In this document: piece after piece, positions 39,581-50,800 of the stretch | Layout: every line of letters begins with the position of its first letter | Position numbering within the stretch: position 1 is the first letter of the stretch | Assembly: GCA_013397075.1 (NCBI GenBank) | Contig: VWZS01002576.1 | Coordinates: 24,827 to 88,826, forward strand | Direction: 5' to 3' | Source: Rhabdornis inornatus | Taxonomy: Eukaryota; Chordata; Aves; Passeriformes; Rhabdornithidae | DNA: 64,000 nucleotides | Notes under the pieces: generated by a model | Databases searched by the model: none | What the model was told of the DNA's origin: nothing | What the model saw: the letters and a program-made list of their open reading frames with translations, nothing else | Position numbers and translations under genes: made by a program

Positions 39581-39649
39581 TTCTGTCTCAGTGTGTCAGG
39601 GAAAACCTGTCTTGAAAAGGCAGGTTTTCCCTGACACACTGAGACAGAA
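39581..39649. repeat. Perfect 29-bp inverted repeat (long hairpin)
   Basis: The left arm 39581-39609 (TTCTGTCTCAGTGTGTCAGG and nine more) is the exact reverse complement of the right arm 39621-39649. The 11-nt spacer TCTTGAAAAGG can extend the RNA stem by four more pairs (one of them G-U), leaving a GAA loop and a stem of about 33 bp. The perfect arms point to a recent origin, by a template-switch (fold-back) mutation, or to a read or assembly artefact. A small-RNA precursor is possible but such a tight loop is unlike most microRNA precursors. Confidence 0.95.
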
Positions 39650-40350
39650 AAGTGTATGACACTAACAAGGCAAAGAAGAGAAAACAATTTTCTTAGTAAA
39701 TTTGTTTCTTGGCAACTGATAAACTAGCTACTCATGACCAGTTTTCAAAAATGGCTGTTAGAACATATTAAATGTTATTGACATGAGCTAGATATTAGGG
39801 CAAAGAGAAAGATTCACCATATTGACCTAAGTGTACCTCTTTTGTTCACTGGATTTTCTCAAAAGGCTGAGTCATTTCCTTTTTCCCAATGACTGATTTA
39901 TTGGCTGCTCCTTCCCGTTAGAATCACCCAGATGGTGTGATTCTTTTACTGCATTTCTTGGGCTCCTTTTTTAATTGCTTTAACTTTTTAAACAGCTTGT
40001 TCCTCAAGCCTTTTTTTTCATCACATTGTGGCACAAGTCAAGTAATGCATGGTCTTTCCCCTAATTCATGATATTATCTTTTTTTTAACTATTGTCTGAG
40101 AATGACATTACTATGTAAAAACATTCTACTGCTTAATATATTATTACCATTGTAAAGGTCATTATTTCCTTTGACAGATCAAAATAATTCTGTAGCGTCC
40201 CAAGATGACCATGTGTGATTTAGTTGACTAAGATTTGTAATGTTTTTACAATGTGTGCTCTCTTTCTTCCCTTTTGAAATGTTCAGGTCAGAGCTATAGC
40301 AAAATTAAAATAATTAAGGATGTGTGTTTTTCCTTTTAGCTTTTTGCAGA

Positions 40351-40396
40351 CAAAACAAAACAAAACAAAACAAAACAAAACAAAACAAAACAAAAC
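40351..40396 (+). repeat. (CAAAA)9 microsatellite
   Basis: Nine uninterrupted CAAAA units plus a C, followed by an A/C-rich tail (ACAAACAAAAACACAAATAA). It lies 275 bp from the 3' end of the following CR1. The minus-strand frame across it (40336-40542) is an artefact. Confidence 0.95.
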
Positions 40397-40670
40397 CATA
40401 CCCAGAAAACAAACAAAAACACAAATAAAAATAAACAAGCAATAAATGAAGTTGAATATGAGATGGAAATGGAAATGTTCTGTATTATAAAGACCGGGTA
40501 GCTTAGGATGGAAAGAAAATGGATACTTTCAGGGAGCAACATAGTGTTTCTGTTTCAGCAGAAGTGTGTCTGTGTCACTGAACCATGACAGCTAACCATT
40601 CCTGTGCACGAAGGAAAATGTGGCAATTCTGGTTAGTGAAAGAATTGTGAGATATCAGCAGCCAGTATTT

Positions 40671-42885
40671 CACAGACTCACAGAATGGTTGGGATTGAAA
40701 GATGATCCAGTCTAACCTCCCTGCCAATGCAGTGTCACCAAGTGCAGGTAACACAGGAACATGTCCAGGTAGGCATTGACTGTCTCCAGAGAGGGAGACT
40801 ACACAACCTCCCTGTGCAGCCTGTGCCAGTGCTCTGCCACTGCCACATACAAAAAAGTTCTTCCTCAGGCTGAGGTATGATTTCTTACATTTAATTTAGG
40901 GCCATTGCTCTGTGTCCTGTCTCAGTACCACTGAAAAGAGTCTGGCACCATCCTCTCGGTGCCTGCCTTTGAGATATTTGTATACATTGATGAGATCCCT
41001 TCTCAGTCTTCTCTTCTCCAGACTAAGCAGGCCCAGCTCCTGCACTCTCTCCTCATAAGAGAGATGCTCCTGAACCCCAATTATCTTTGTGTATTCCACC
41101 AGACCTTCTCCTTGTCTTTCTGGAACTGTGGAGACCACAGTTGAACACAACACTCCAGATGTGGCCACATTAGGATGGAGTAAAGTGACAGGAACACTTC
41201 CCTCAACCTGCTGGCCACACTTCCTGATGCACCCCAGAATCCCATTGTCACTCCTGGCCCCAAGTGCATTGCTGGCTCATGATCAATTTGCCATTAACCA
41301 CATCCAAAGTCTTTCTCCACAGAGGTCCTCTCCAACAGGCCAGCCCTGTGCTGGTACTTGGCGTTATTCCTCCCCAGCTGCAGCACTCTACACTTGCCCT
41401 TGCTCAACCTCATATGGTTTCTCTCTGCCCAAATCCACAGCCTATGAGGGTCCTGCTGAATGTCAGCACAGCCTTCAGTGTATCATCCACTCCCTCCATA
41501 TTCATATCAGCAGACTTGCTCAGGATGCATTCTATCTCTTTGCCCAGGTCGTTCATAGACAAGCCGAACAGGAATGGACCCAGTACTGATCCGTGGGGAA
41601 TTCCATTGACTATAGGCCTCCACCTGGATTCTACTCTGCTGATCATGATCCTCTAAGCTCTGCCATTCAGCCAGTTCTTGATCCATCTCACTGTGCCTTC
41701 ATTTAACCCATATTTCCTGAGCTTGCCTACAAGGATGTTATAGGAGACAGTGTCAAAAGCCTTGCTGAACCCAAGGTAGACAACATCCACTGCTCTCCCC
41801 TCACTAGCCCATCCCACCATGCCACCACAGATGTGAGATTGGCCAAGCATGTTTTCCCCCTCGTGAATCCTGGTGAAGCTGACTACTCTTGATCACCTTC
41901 TTTTCCTTCTCATGCTTGGTGGTGACATCCAGAATGACCTGTTACATCACCTTTCCAGGGATGGAGGTGATGCCGGCTGTTTCCCAGTGTTTCCCAGGTC
42001 CTCCTTTCCCTTTTTGAAGATGAGTAATGCTGGTTTTTCTCCATTCATCGGGAACTTTTCCCGTTCTCCGTGATTTCTCAAAGATGACAGAGTGGCCTAG
42101 CAACAATATCTGCCAACTCCCTCAGCACCTGTGGGTGCATCCCATTAGGTGCCATGGATTTACAAGTGTTAAGTCCATCTAACCATTCTCTCACCCAACC
42201 TTGTACAACCAAGTGCACATTTTCCTTTCTCCAGCCTTCCTCTGTCAGAAGTATGAGACTCCTGAGGGTCAGTAGTGACGACTGAGGCAGAGAAGGCATT
42301 CAGTGATTCAGCCTTCCCTTCACTAGCCCATCCCACCATGCCACCACAGATGTGAGATTGGCCAAGCATGTTTTCCCCCTCGTGAATCCTGGTGAAGCTG
42401 ACTACTCTTGATCACCTTCTTTTCCTTCTCATGCTTGGTGGTGACATCCAGAATGACCTGTTACATCACCTTTCCAGGGATGGAGGTGATGCCGGCTGTT
42501 TCCCAGTGTTTCCCAGGTCCTCCTTTCCCTTTTTGAAGATGAGTAATGCTGGTTTTTCTCCATTCATCGGGAACTTTTCCCGTTCTCCGTGATTTCTCAA
42601 AGATGACAGAGTGGCCTAGCAACAATATCTGCCAACTCCCTCAGCACCTGTGGGTGCATCCCATTAGGTGCCATGGATTTACAAGTGTTAAGTCCATCTA
42701 ACCATTCTCTCACCCAACCTTGTACAACCAAGTGCACATTTTCCTTTCTCCAGCCTTCCTCTGTCAGAAGTATGAGACTCCTGAGGGTCAGTAGTGACGA
42801 CTGAGGCAGAGAAGGCATTCAGTGATTCAGCCTTCCCTTCAGTCTTCCATCACCAGGACACCCATCTGATTCAGCAATGGCCCCA
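40671..42885 (-). mobile_element. CR1 LINE with reverse-transcriptase remnant, 5'-truncated
   Basis: The plus strand begins CACAGACTCACAGAATGGTT, a CR1 3' end in reverse, then reads collinearly as antisense CR1 to about 42885. Minus-strand frames show ORF2 reverse-transcriptase pieces. 42078-42299 holds SMAPNGMHPQVLRELADIVA. 41653-41850 holds VDVVYLGFSKAFDTVSYN (motif A), then LRKYGLNEGTVRWIKNWLNG. 41410-41646 holds GIPHGSVLGP (motif B), then LSKSADMN where the family has FADD (motif C). The motif A catalytic aspartate is glycine here (LGFSKAF) and motif C is broken, so the enzyme is dead. The endonuclease part is missing. It contains the 519-bp tandem duplication at 41801-42838; without it the element is about 1.7 kb. 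Confidence 0.93.
41801..42838. repeat. Perfect 519-bp tandem duplication inside the CR1
   Basis: 41801-42319 and 42320-42838 read the same, and the frames they encode are identical (41873 and 42392 plus; 42078 and 42597 minus). The joint CCTTCCCTTCACTAGCCC fuses the right end of one copy to the left end of the next, with a few bases of shared sequence (TTC/TCA). The left outer edge continues normally into motif A coding sequence, so the ancestral CR1 had one copy. No N marks the joint, unlike the duplication near 8467. Confidence 0.92.
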
Positions 42886-45800
42886 ACTGGTAAAATACCC
42901 ACTCAGTCTGTGATATCTGTAAGATGTGTAAGACTTTTATATATCCTCCATTACGATCTACTCCTCAAGACATTTTATTGAAAACTGGAAAACAAAGAAC
43001 ATAAACACTTTTCCAAGTCTATCAATAGATTGATAAGGCAGCGAAGAGGAAATTGAGCAATTTTTTCTGTGTGTGTGAAAACTTACAGAGAAAAATGCTT
43101 GAGACTCTTCATTTGACAAACCTGTGAGTAAAAACATTTTCAGAAAGTGCAGTCTTGCATTAACTATTCAGAAATCTGCATCAAAAGATCATTAAATCTT
43201 TAGCACCTTATGAAAAACATTCAATGGCACAGTGAAATGTCAGAAGTGAAAACTTCCTTTGTACTGACATGGGGTGCAATAACAAAAATATTCCATAGGC
43301 AAAGACAAACTTGAAAAAATACTTTTACTTCACCACAATATTAAGTACCAAAGGGAAGAAGTCTATGAACAACTTCTGTGTTTTTTTAGGGTTTTTTTTG
43401 TAGTTTTTTTGGGTTTCTTTTGTTTTTTTATTTGTTTTCAGTGGGATTTTTGTTTAAGGTTTCTGGTGGGTTTTTTTTTGGTTGGTTGGTTTGGTTTTTA
43501 TTTGTTTGTGTTTTTGCCAGGATAATAATGCTGAGGTAAGGTGAAAAAATATCTGCTTCCAGCCACTAGTTAAGGCATTTAGTGGTCTTGCACTTACACA
43601 GGCACATTAGACTCACTAGATTTTTTAGAGGAGTTATAAATCCTAAACAGCATTATTTAATAATGCCAACTTTTAAAAAATAAGTGGTATTTAGGATAAA
43701 GCAAAATAATAAAAGTGAATAAATGGATCTTACTGTTGCCAGAAAAATTATGTGAGTTAAGTTGATAATTACTCTTTCAGTATATATGAAGATGACTTTT
43801 CTGTCAAAAAGAAAAAAAAAAAAGAAATCCATGGGTTATTTTATTATTTTGAAGGGAGTAAGGTTTTCAGCTTTTATTAGCTTTTTATTATTTTATTATT
43901 TGAAGATCCCCTTGCTATGACACTTGCTTAAAAATGCATTTCTCACAGACAATTTCAGACCTCTAAACTCCAAAGTTAACAAGATTTCTGGTCCACAGTT
44001 TGTGAGGCCATTTAATCAAGGACACCTTAAGATTCTTTTTTTAATCACAGTATTTACTACTGCTGAATTTTCTTGAAAACTTGTCTCAATGAGACACTGT
44101 TTAAAATTTGTATAATTTGCTGTATGAGCATGCATTCACAGCCAAGAATATGCCAAAAAACTATGGAAGCATTTAGACAGTGTACCCTAATACATCAGAG
44201 GTATTTATGATACATTTACTTTATGATATTCTTTTTTAATAGGTGTACTGAAACCTAACTTTAAATAATGCAACCCAATGTTTATAGCCAGATGTAAACA
44301 CTTCGGATAATTTGCACACTTCAAAAACTGACCTCTATAAATATTTACTATTTAAATACTGACTATTCTAATATTTTTTGCATGAAGCAGGTGGTTTTGT
44401 ATAAGTGATTGGCCTGACACATAATTTGAATTTACTACTCATTAGTTTTCTATCAGGATATGAGAAGGCAGGCTCATCAAAGTGGCAAAGGAGGCAGAAG
44501 CCCCAGATTATTTTCTCCATCTGAATTGCACATGAAGCTTGTAGCTTTAAAAATCTGTTCATAGTAGTTTATAACGCTTCTGATTTATTATCAATGGGTA
44601 TTTTATGATTATGGTTTGGAAATCTTTGTTCAATAAGTGAAGAAGTGAAGAGCAGGGAACCAAACATTTTTGCAAGTGAGAGATCTGCTGGTATGTACTA
44701 TCTCCCAGGTGTGCTGTAAGAGAAGGATACACACAAAAAAAGATGGAGGGAGAGAGAGAGAAAGAAATGTTGTGATAAATGTCTTGCAGTTATAGCAGAA
44801 GCCAGGAAGAAAATTAATGAGAGTCAGATTTTTATTTATTTTAACAGTGCAAGCACTTCCAAGGAAGTTCTCTAATCATTAATTTATCTGCACTGCATAA
44901 AACATATACTCAATAGTGTTTTAGGTGCCAGTTCTCACATCCCATACAGTTATTTTCTCATTAGGCTTGTGATTCTCCGTAACAAAGAATTTTTCATACT
45001 CTGACACTAGTCTTCTTAACTTGTCAAAAAAATTACTTCTTTAACCAGCAGAAAAGTGAGCTTGAGATTATCCATTTTTTTTCTGCCTGTATTCAGCAAG
45101 TAAGGACTTTCTTCGGGAAATTATCTTAAAATATTTAATAAATTAAAAAATTATGTTTTCCCTTTTGCAAATGCTAAAAAATAATTATCAAATGTGTAAT
45201 TTTTTAAAGCAAATGTTATGTTTATATAGTATACATAAATCTGACTGCAATGTACACGGTTTTGAAATTTAAATTGAACATTATGGTCTCTGTGGAGAAC
45301 AGATATTTCAGACATTTATTTGAGTTTTTCATAAGAACTCTGCTTTTGCTTTGAAATCGAGATAATAGTACAAGATATACATTAAAGCTCATTGAATAAA
45401 ATTATGACGTTAAACCAAAATATTATAATTTACTAAAATATCTGTGGATCCTTTTTTTACAGATGCTCTAAGTAACAAATGAAAATAGGCTTCTACAAAA
45501 TAACAGCAGCAGAGATTTTAAGTGTACAAGGCGATGAAAAAAAAAAGTCTGGGGAAAAGATGATACATTCAGTTTTGCCTCAAAAAAGTGTGTTGGAAGT
45601 AGAGAGTTCTGTTGCAGAAATAAACCTGATGATTTCTCCGTGGTTATGACCTTCAAGTTAGAAAATCTTTAGATGCTGCTGCACAGAGTCTGGTGTCTTT
45701 GCATCAACTCCAGTGACAATAGAGTGGTAAACAACAGAAGAGATTGATTGCAGGAAGGTCTCATTATGCTCAATGTGCTGCATCTCTTATTTTATATGTG

Positions 45801-46401
45801 AGTTTTGTTCAATTTCTTCTACAGAGCATAGTTTTGGATATGTCTCACAACCACCCAGAAACTGAGAAAAAACCCAAACAAACAAACAAGATTAATTTTA
45901 ATTATTGCACCTGAAATGCCCTATTTAATAAATATATTAAAATCCCAGTGGGTAGATTTCCTGTTCAGAGTGCAATTCATAAATGTATCAGAGTTGGAAA
46001 AAAATAGTTAAGAATGAGTTGTCTATGGCCCTAAAAAGATTTTCTAATAATTTAATACATCATATTTACTATTAATGAGATATGAAGGAGTCCTGTGAAA
46101 AGAAATGGAGAATTCATTGCACTTGAAAGAAAAAAACAAAAAAAAGGCCAAGTCGCCAAGTCTACCAAACAAAAAGGCCAGTATGCTTCTTTCCAGAGAA
46201 AAAAATTTCTTTCCATTCTTCTATGAGGAGCTAGTTAAAAAATAATGAAGGTTTTCACAGTTATTACCTAAAATACTCTGCCCTTTAGCCTGGCTTTTCT
46301 GTGTTTAATAAAGTTTATGAAATTATATTTAAATGCTTTAATGAAGCATCTAAATTCATAAGCTGATCCACCACTGTACCATGAGGTTGCTGTGGTACAG
46401 A
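42886..46401. other. AT-rich non-coding DNA with low-complexity tracts
   Basis: No gene seen. It holds a T/G-rich tract at 43379-43517, a short (GA)n at about 44749-44762 and poly-A-like patches (43809-43824, 45536-45547). Open frames do not exceed 65 codons. Confidence 0.5.
43379..43517 (+). repeat. T/G-rich low-complexity tract
   Basis: About 140 bases made mostly of T runs joined by GGG, GG and G (for example TTTTTTTTTGGTTGGTTGG). It resembles the complement of the A/C tract at 19572-19709 in composition. No transposon is identifiable. Confidence 0.7.
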
Positions 46402-46490
46402 GACAGAATGGCTGAAGTTGGCAGGGACCTCCGAGATCTTCTGGTCCAAACCTTGTGCTCAGGTAGGATTAGTCTGAGCAAGTTGCTGTT
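46402..46490 (-). mobile_element. Short CR1 LINE 3' remnant
   Basis: CAGAATGGCTGAAGTTGGCAG, GGACCTCCGAGATCTTCTGGTCC and TGTGCTCAGGTAGGATTAG read as a degraded CR1 3' end in reverse, followed by a GAGCAAGTTGCTGTTCC block. Fewer than 100 bp remain. Confidence 0.75.
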
Positions 46491-47704
46491 CCCTCCAAGA
46501 TGCCCTTCTTTTTCTGGAAAAATTTAAAATGAATGCTTGGGGATGAAATGGCTACTCCTTTGGGCTAGATAAGTTTGTAATATATTCCACCTCTAGTCAT
46601 CACTTATGCCAGTTTGCTGGCAGTTAAACTAATGGCTTGGTAGAGAGATCTTTCAGGCTGTTCCACAGAGATTTATGTGGACTATTCTGCACTGGGAAGT
46701 TTAAGCAGTAAATCTACTACAGAGTGATAATTGAAGAAACAACAGAAACTGGGAAAATGGGGAAGTAAAAGAATCATGTAACAGTATACCCAGAGAAGGT
46801 AGGAATTCCTCTAGTACGGAGAAAGCAAAATGAAGCATTAGCAAAAACTAACAGCATCATTAGTGACCCTGAAGTTTTTCACCTTCCCCTTAATTTTGTT
46901 CTACTTACTGCTCAGCTCCTCACAGTATTCTGAGATTGCAAGCAATACTTTAGTAATATAGTGCAGAAAAGTGATTTATGTCTAACAGAGATGTCTATGA
47001 CAACCTTAAATTACAGTAACCTGCATTCAAACTGGTCTATAAAATATCAGTCTATAATGAATGTAGTTTTCAGTAAACTATTTCCTTTATTTGAGTGCGT
47101 TTTGTATCCCTGATAAAAGCCTGCAAATATTTCCTGAATTAATGAAAATGAAAAATCTTTGTGGGAAAGCTGAGACCTTCTTAATTATTGCATGTTTAGC
47201 ATGAGACATTCTTAAAGGACTGCTGGCACTTTGAATAAATTTTGATTCTTAATGGCATCTTCATGAATATAAATGTAGAAGCACTGCAGGGAACTTTATC
47301 ACAGCTTCAGACCAAGTTGTTCCTTCAATGCATTTTACCACAGTGGTCACAAAATTCGAGTTTTCTCAAAATCAATTCTGGGTAACTTTGATTTGATTTT
47401 AACTTAAGAAAATTAATTCTAGGTATCTTTTTAAATGGTTATTTGCTACATTTTTGTTATCGTGAAACATGATGAAATTTCTAATTTGAAAATACATTAA
47501 CCCCCTCTTATCTATAGACAGAATTTATGAAAATTAACACTTTCCAGGTCTTACTGAGAACACATATCTTTAAACTGATAACACCGTCAATTTCCACAGC
47601 ATGTCAGAGGGTAGAGTTCAATTATATCTTATAAAAATATTCTTTACTGTGAGAATGCTGAGGCACTGTGTCCCGGTTTAGGGAGTCACCCCAAGACACA
47701 CTGA
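46491..47704. other. AT-rich non-coding DNA
   Basis: No recognised element. 47080-47345 is free of simple repeats and has a composition typical of conserved non-coding DNA, but this is only an impression. 47672-47704 (GTGTCCCGGTTTAGGG...) resembles the start of some avian LTRs and may be a tiny remnant. Confidence 0.45.
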
Positions 47705-47882
47705 AACAGGTTACCTAGGGAATCTGTGGATGTCCTATCCTAGAATTTTTCAGGGCAAGTTTCTATGGGGATTTTGATTAACCTGGTCTTATGGAAGGTG
47801 CCCCTGTCCGTGCCACAGACATTGAAACTAGATGATTTTTAATCTCCTTTCCAACCCAAAACATTCTGTCATTCTATGATTT
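47705..47882 (+). mobile_element. CR1 LINE 3' fragment
   Basis: GTGGATGTCCTATCCTAG, ATTAACCTGGTCTTATGG, AAGGTGCCCCTGTCCGTGCC, AACTAGATGATTTTTAATC, then TTCCAACCCAAAACATTCTG and TCATTCTATGATTT form a collinear CR1 3' end. The terminal ATTCTATGATTT is the family's short 3' repeat. The remnant is about 180 bp and moderately diverged. Confidence 0.88.
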
Positions 47883-50800
47883 GCATTTCTTGATGTACCT
47901 ATAAATTTTACACTAAATTGAAAACTGTGTCTCACTTGTAATGCTCTGTATTTTGTATGAAAATCAAAAACCTTGATGGTCAACCTTGAAAGTGAAGAAC
48001 ACAAGAAGTGGTAGTTACAGTTTTTTGTATCAAATCATAAATCATCCTGGAATAGACAATGACTAAAACGTTCTTTAGCATAGAGTTCATGTCAATGCTA
48101 ATTAGGCATTGGTTAAGTCCATGTGATATGGAATTTCCATCATGCCAATTCAATTAAATATCTGGCCTGTCTTATCCAAACCAGGTACTGAAGCCTCCAG
48201 TGCTCTTACAAACATGGTTATGTTCACTATGGTAGCTTCTATAGTCACACTGGTGTTGCAACTAATTTTGTCTCAACTGTTAGTTCCTGAATTCTGAAGG
48301 TGTTTTGCAAATATCCTGCCCAGTTACTATAAGCAAAAGTCACTGCTAGACAAACATGCTTGTTCCTTACACATCCACCATGATATGATAAAAAAGAATG
48401 TAACTGCCACTACTTATGTAAACTGCCATTATTTCATCCACAGAAATATGTAAATATTTGCAGGGCCCTCATTGTGCTGGCATGCAAAAATTAATTGCAA
48501 ACTGATTTACCAAACTGAGACCTTCAGATGCTGTGTCACAAAGTTGGAGGATCCTGGGGAGAAGTCCTGGTACAGAAAGAACCAAATATTCACAGGCATT
48601 TTCACATCCAAAAAGGAGTTAACTACTAAGTCAAAAGGCTTGTGAACAGAGAACACCAGGAAAAGGAGATGTAGACATCTACATCCATAGTCTAAGTCTT
48701 TAGAATCTCATTTGTCTCATTTATTGTGTCATTTTAACCTGATTTCTTGTTGTTTATTCAGGGCCAATAACATGGAAAAATCAGGAGATCTGAGTCCAGT
48801 TACAATCAGGACTGCAATTTAGCAGTTANNNNNNNNNNNNNNNNNNNTTCTCATTACAGGTTTATTGCACAATTTTTTTGTTAAAAAATCAGAAAAATTT
48901 GATCTCTGGAAAATTTTACAGTCAAAACATGTAAAATCTAGATCACTACTCAATTTATATCACTAAATTTGTGTCACAAAATAGTAATATCTAAGCCAAC
49001 ACTTCAGATGAATTCCTGCCCTTATGATTTGTTTGGCAACCTCAGTAAATGCTATGTGAATTGAAATAATCAATAAGGAATTTTGTTTTATTGTGAAAAG
49101 ACTGGATAGTCTTGTAAAACTGATCCTTACATACAGATGTTTTAGTGCTGCTGAAAATATCTGTTATTGCAAATTGAGTTTTCCTTTGGAACACAAAGAC
49201 CAAAACCCAGTGAGTTAATATTTAAAGTCTTAGCTCCTCTCAAAAAATCAGTAGTTGCAGAATCTAAGTATTTTGAATATCTGGGCACAAAGGATTTGTT
49301 TTGTACCTTCATTGTTACATCTAGTAAACACAACTGCTTCAGTTGGCTACTATGTTTCCATGAATTAATTTTTTGGGTGATGTATGCAACAGCAAATTTT
49401 TTTTTCAATAAAGAATTAATACAGACGCATATGTGACTAAAGACTTAGGCACGAAGTACAAGACTTGAGTACTTACACTAAATTCAGTGAACCCCTCAGA
49501 ATGTTTCACATGTATGTATTCCAGGAAGTAATGGCAAAGCTCTCTCTTACCAAAAATCAGAGTAAGCCTGCAGAGTGTATTGCTATATTCAATTTCAAAC
49601 TTACCCAGTGAATAGCATATATGCAGTAAATATATTCCAGCACCATAAATATTTTATGTTGTGTGCTTGAAGAAAGATAGAGAAGTACTTTCTTTTTCCC
49701 TTGTTTTATTTTGGTTTCAAAATTCCGCACTTCTGTCTGCTGCTTTTCCATCTCCTAGCGTGCTGAAAGGCAGAAGGTCCACAGGAACGATGATGTAGGA
49801 GAAGAACTCTGTCAAAGAAAAATACTTGACTTAGGCTGATTTGCAAAATGATCAGGAATTTCCTCATTGATTTTTCTAGAAAGTGATGTGCTGGATTCCT
49901 GAGCTTATAGAAGGGTATTTAACAAGTGTAGCATGAAAAGCAAAGTAGTTCTGATTCTGCCTTTGAGGATAATGCAGAAAAATATGTCCTTCTATAGTCA
50001 TTATTGATATAGACTCTACACTGTTATTACATGTAGATTGTAGGGCGCAGCTCTGCTTGAACATGAGAAAAATCTGTGGTTTTAATATGTTTATTTTATT
50101 GTACCTTTCGACATAAAGTTTTAACCACTAGTTATAGCGCTCCTTTCCTTGGGTAGCTGTCTTGCAAACTGTGCTTCAGCCTCATAGATGTGAGAAAACA
50201 GTAAAAACACTGTTGGATAAATAGTGCAATACTAACACATTTTGACTGCCTTTCAGCTGTATTTCAGTGACAACAGACCACGCTTATTTGGTACTAGACT
50301 CTGCCTGTACATAGCAGCTGTAGCAAGGACAACTTGACTTATTGCACAGAAAGTGCAGCTAGAAACAGACTTGGCAAGCATGTGACCTCAGCAGCTGTAT
50401 TAGTTTCAGAGGCCTGACGCAGACAGAAATTTCAGCAAGACATATAGGATGAGAATATAAACATGTAATAAAAAATTCAAGTAGAAAACAATCCTTGAAG
50501 GTTCAAACAACCAAATAGCTGTCTATTGCAGGCTGCCCTGCAATATTCAGTAAAACTCAAATAAATTGAAATCAAATACATAAAATCATGAAAAACAGCA
50601 GGACTTGTTGTCACGTGGTCTCTAAGAAGCATAACCATTCACCCTGAAGTATCAAATTTCTTCACTCCACAAGCAGTGAAATGAAACACTTGGAAGAACA
50701 CTGGTGATCTTACGCCATTCATCTTTCTCATTAATTTAGACTGCAGGAATACAAATGATGAAGGAATTAGGCCTAGACATAATTGCTATTGACCCTGACT

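Larger units (their letters stand above)
36221..40350. other. AT-rich non-coding DNA holding two notable hairpins
   Basis: No gene or transposon recognised. It contains a T-rich/(TTTA)n patch at about 36356-36410, a 12-bp perfect inverted repeat at 38871-38900 and a 29-bp perfect inverted repeat at 39581-39649. The 88-codon frame at 38832-39098 has no recognisable domain. Confidence 0.5.

Noticed and set aside
39581..39649. Annotation of the hairpin as a microRNA gene
   Set aside because: The stem is perfectly paired with a tiny loop, unlike typical microRNA precursors with bulges and larger loops. No expression evidence is available.
40351..40396. CRISPR-like or tandem functional array
   Set aside because: It is a plain pentanucleotide microsatellite without spacers.
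41089..41656. 166- and 130-codon plus-strand frames
   Set aside because: They overlap the minus-strand CR1 reverse-transcriptase remnant and are its antisense shadows.
46374..46400. Small inverted repeat CTGTACCA...TGGTACAG
   Set aside because: Only 8 bp per arm with an 11-nt spacer; expected by chance many times in 64 kb.
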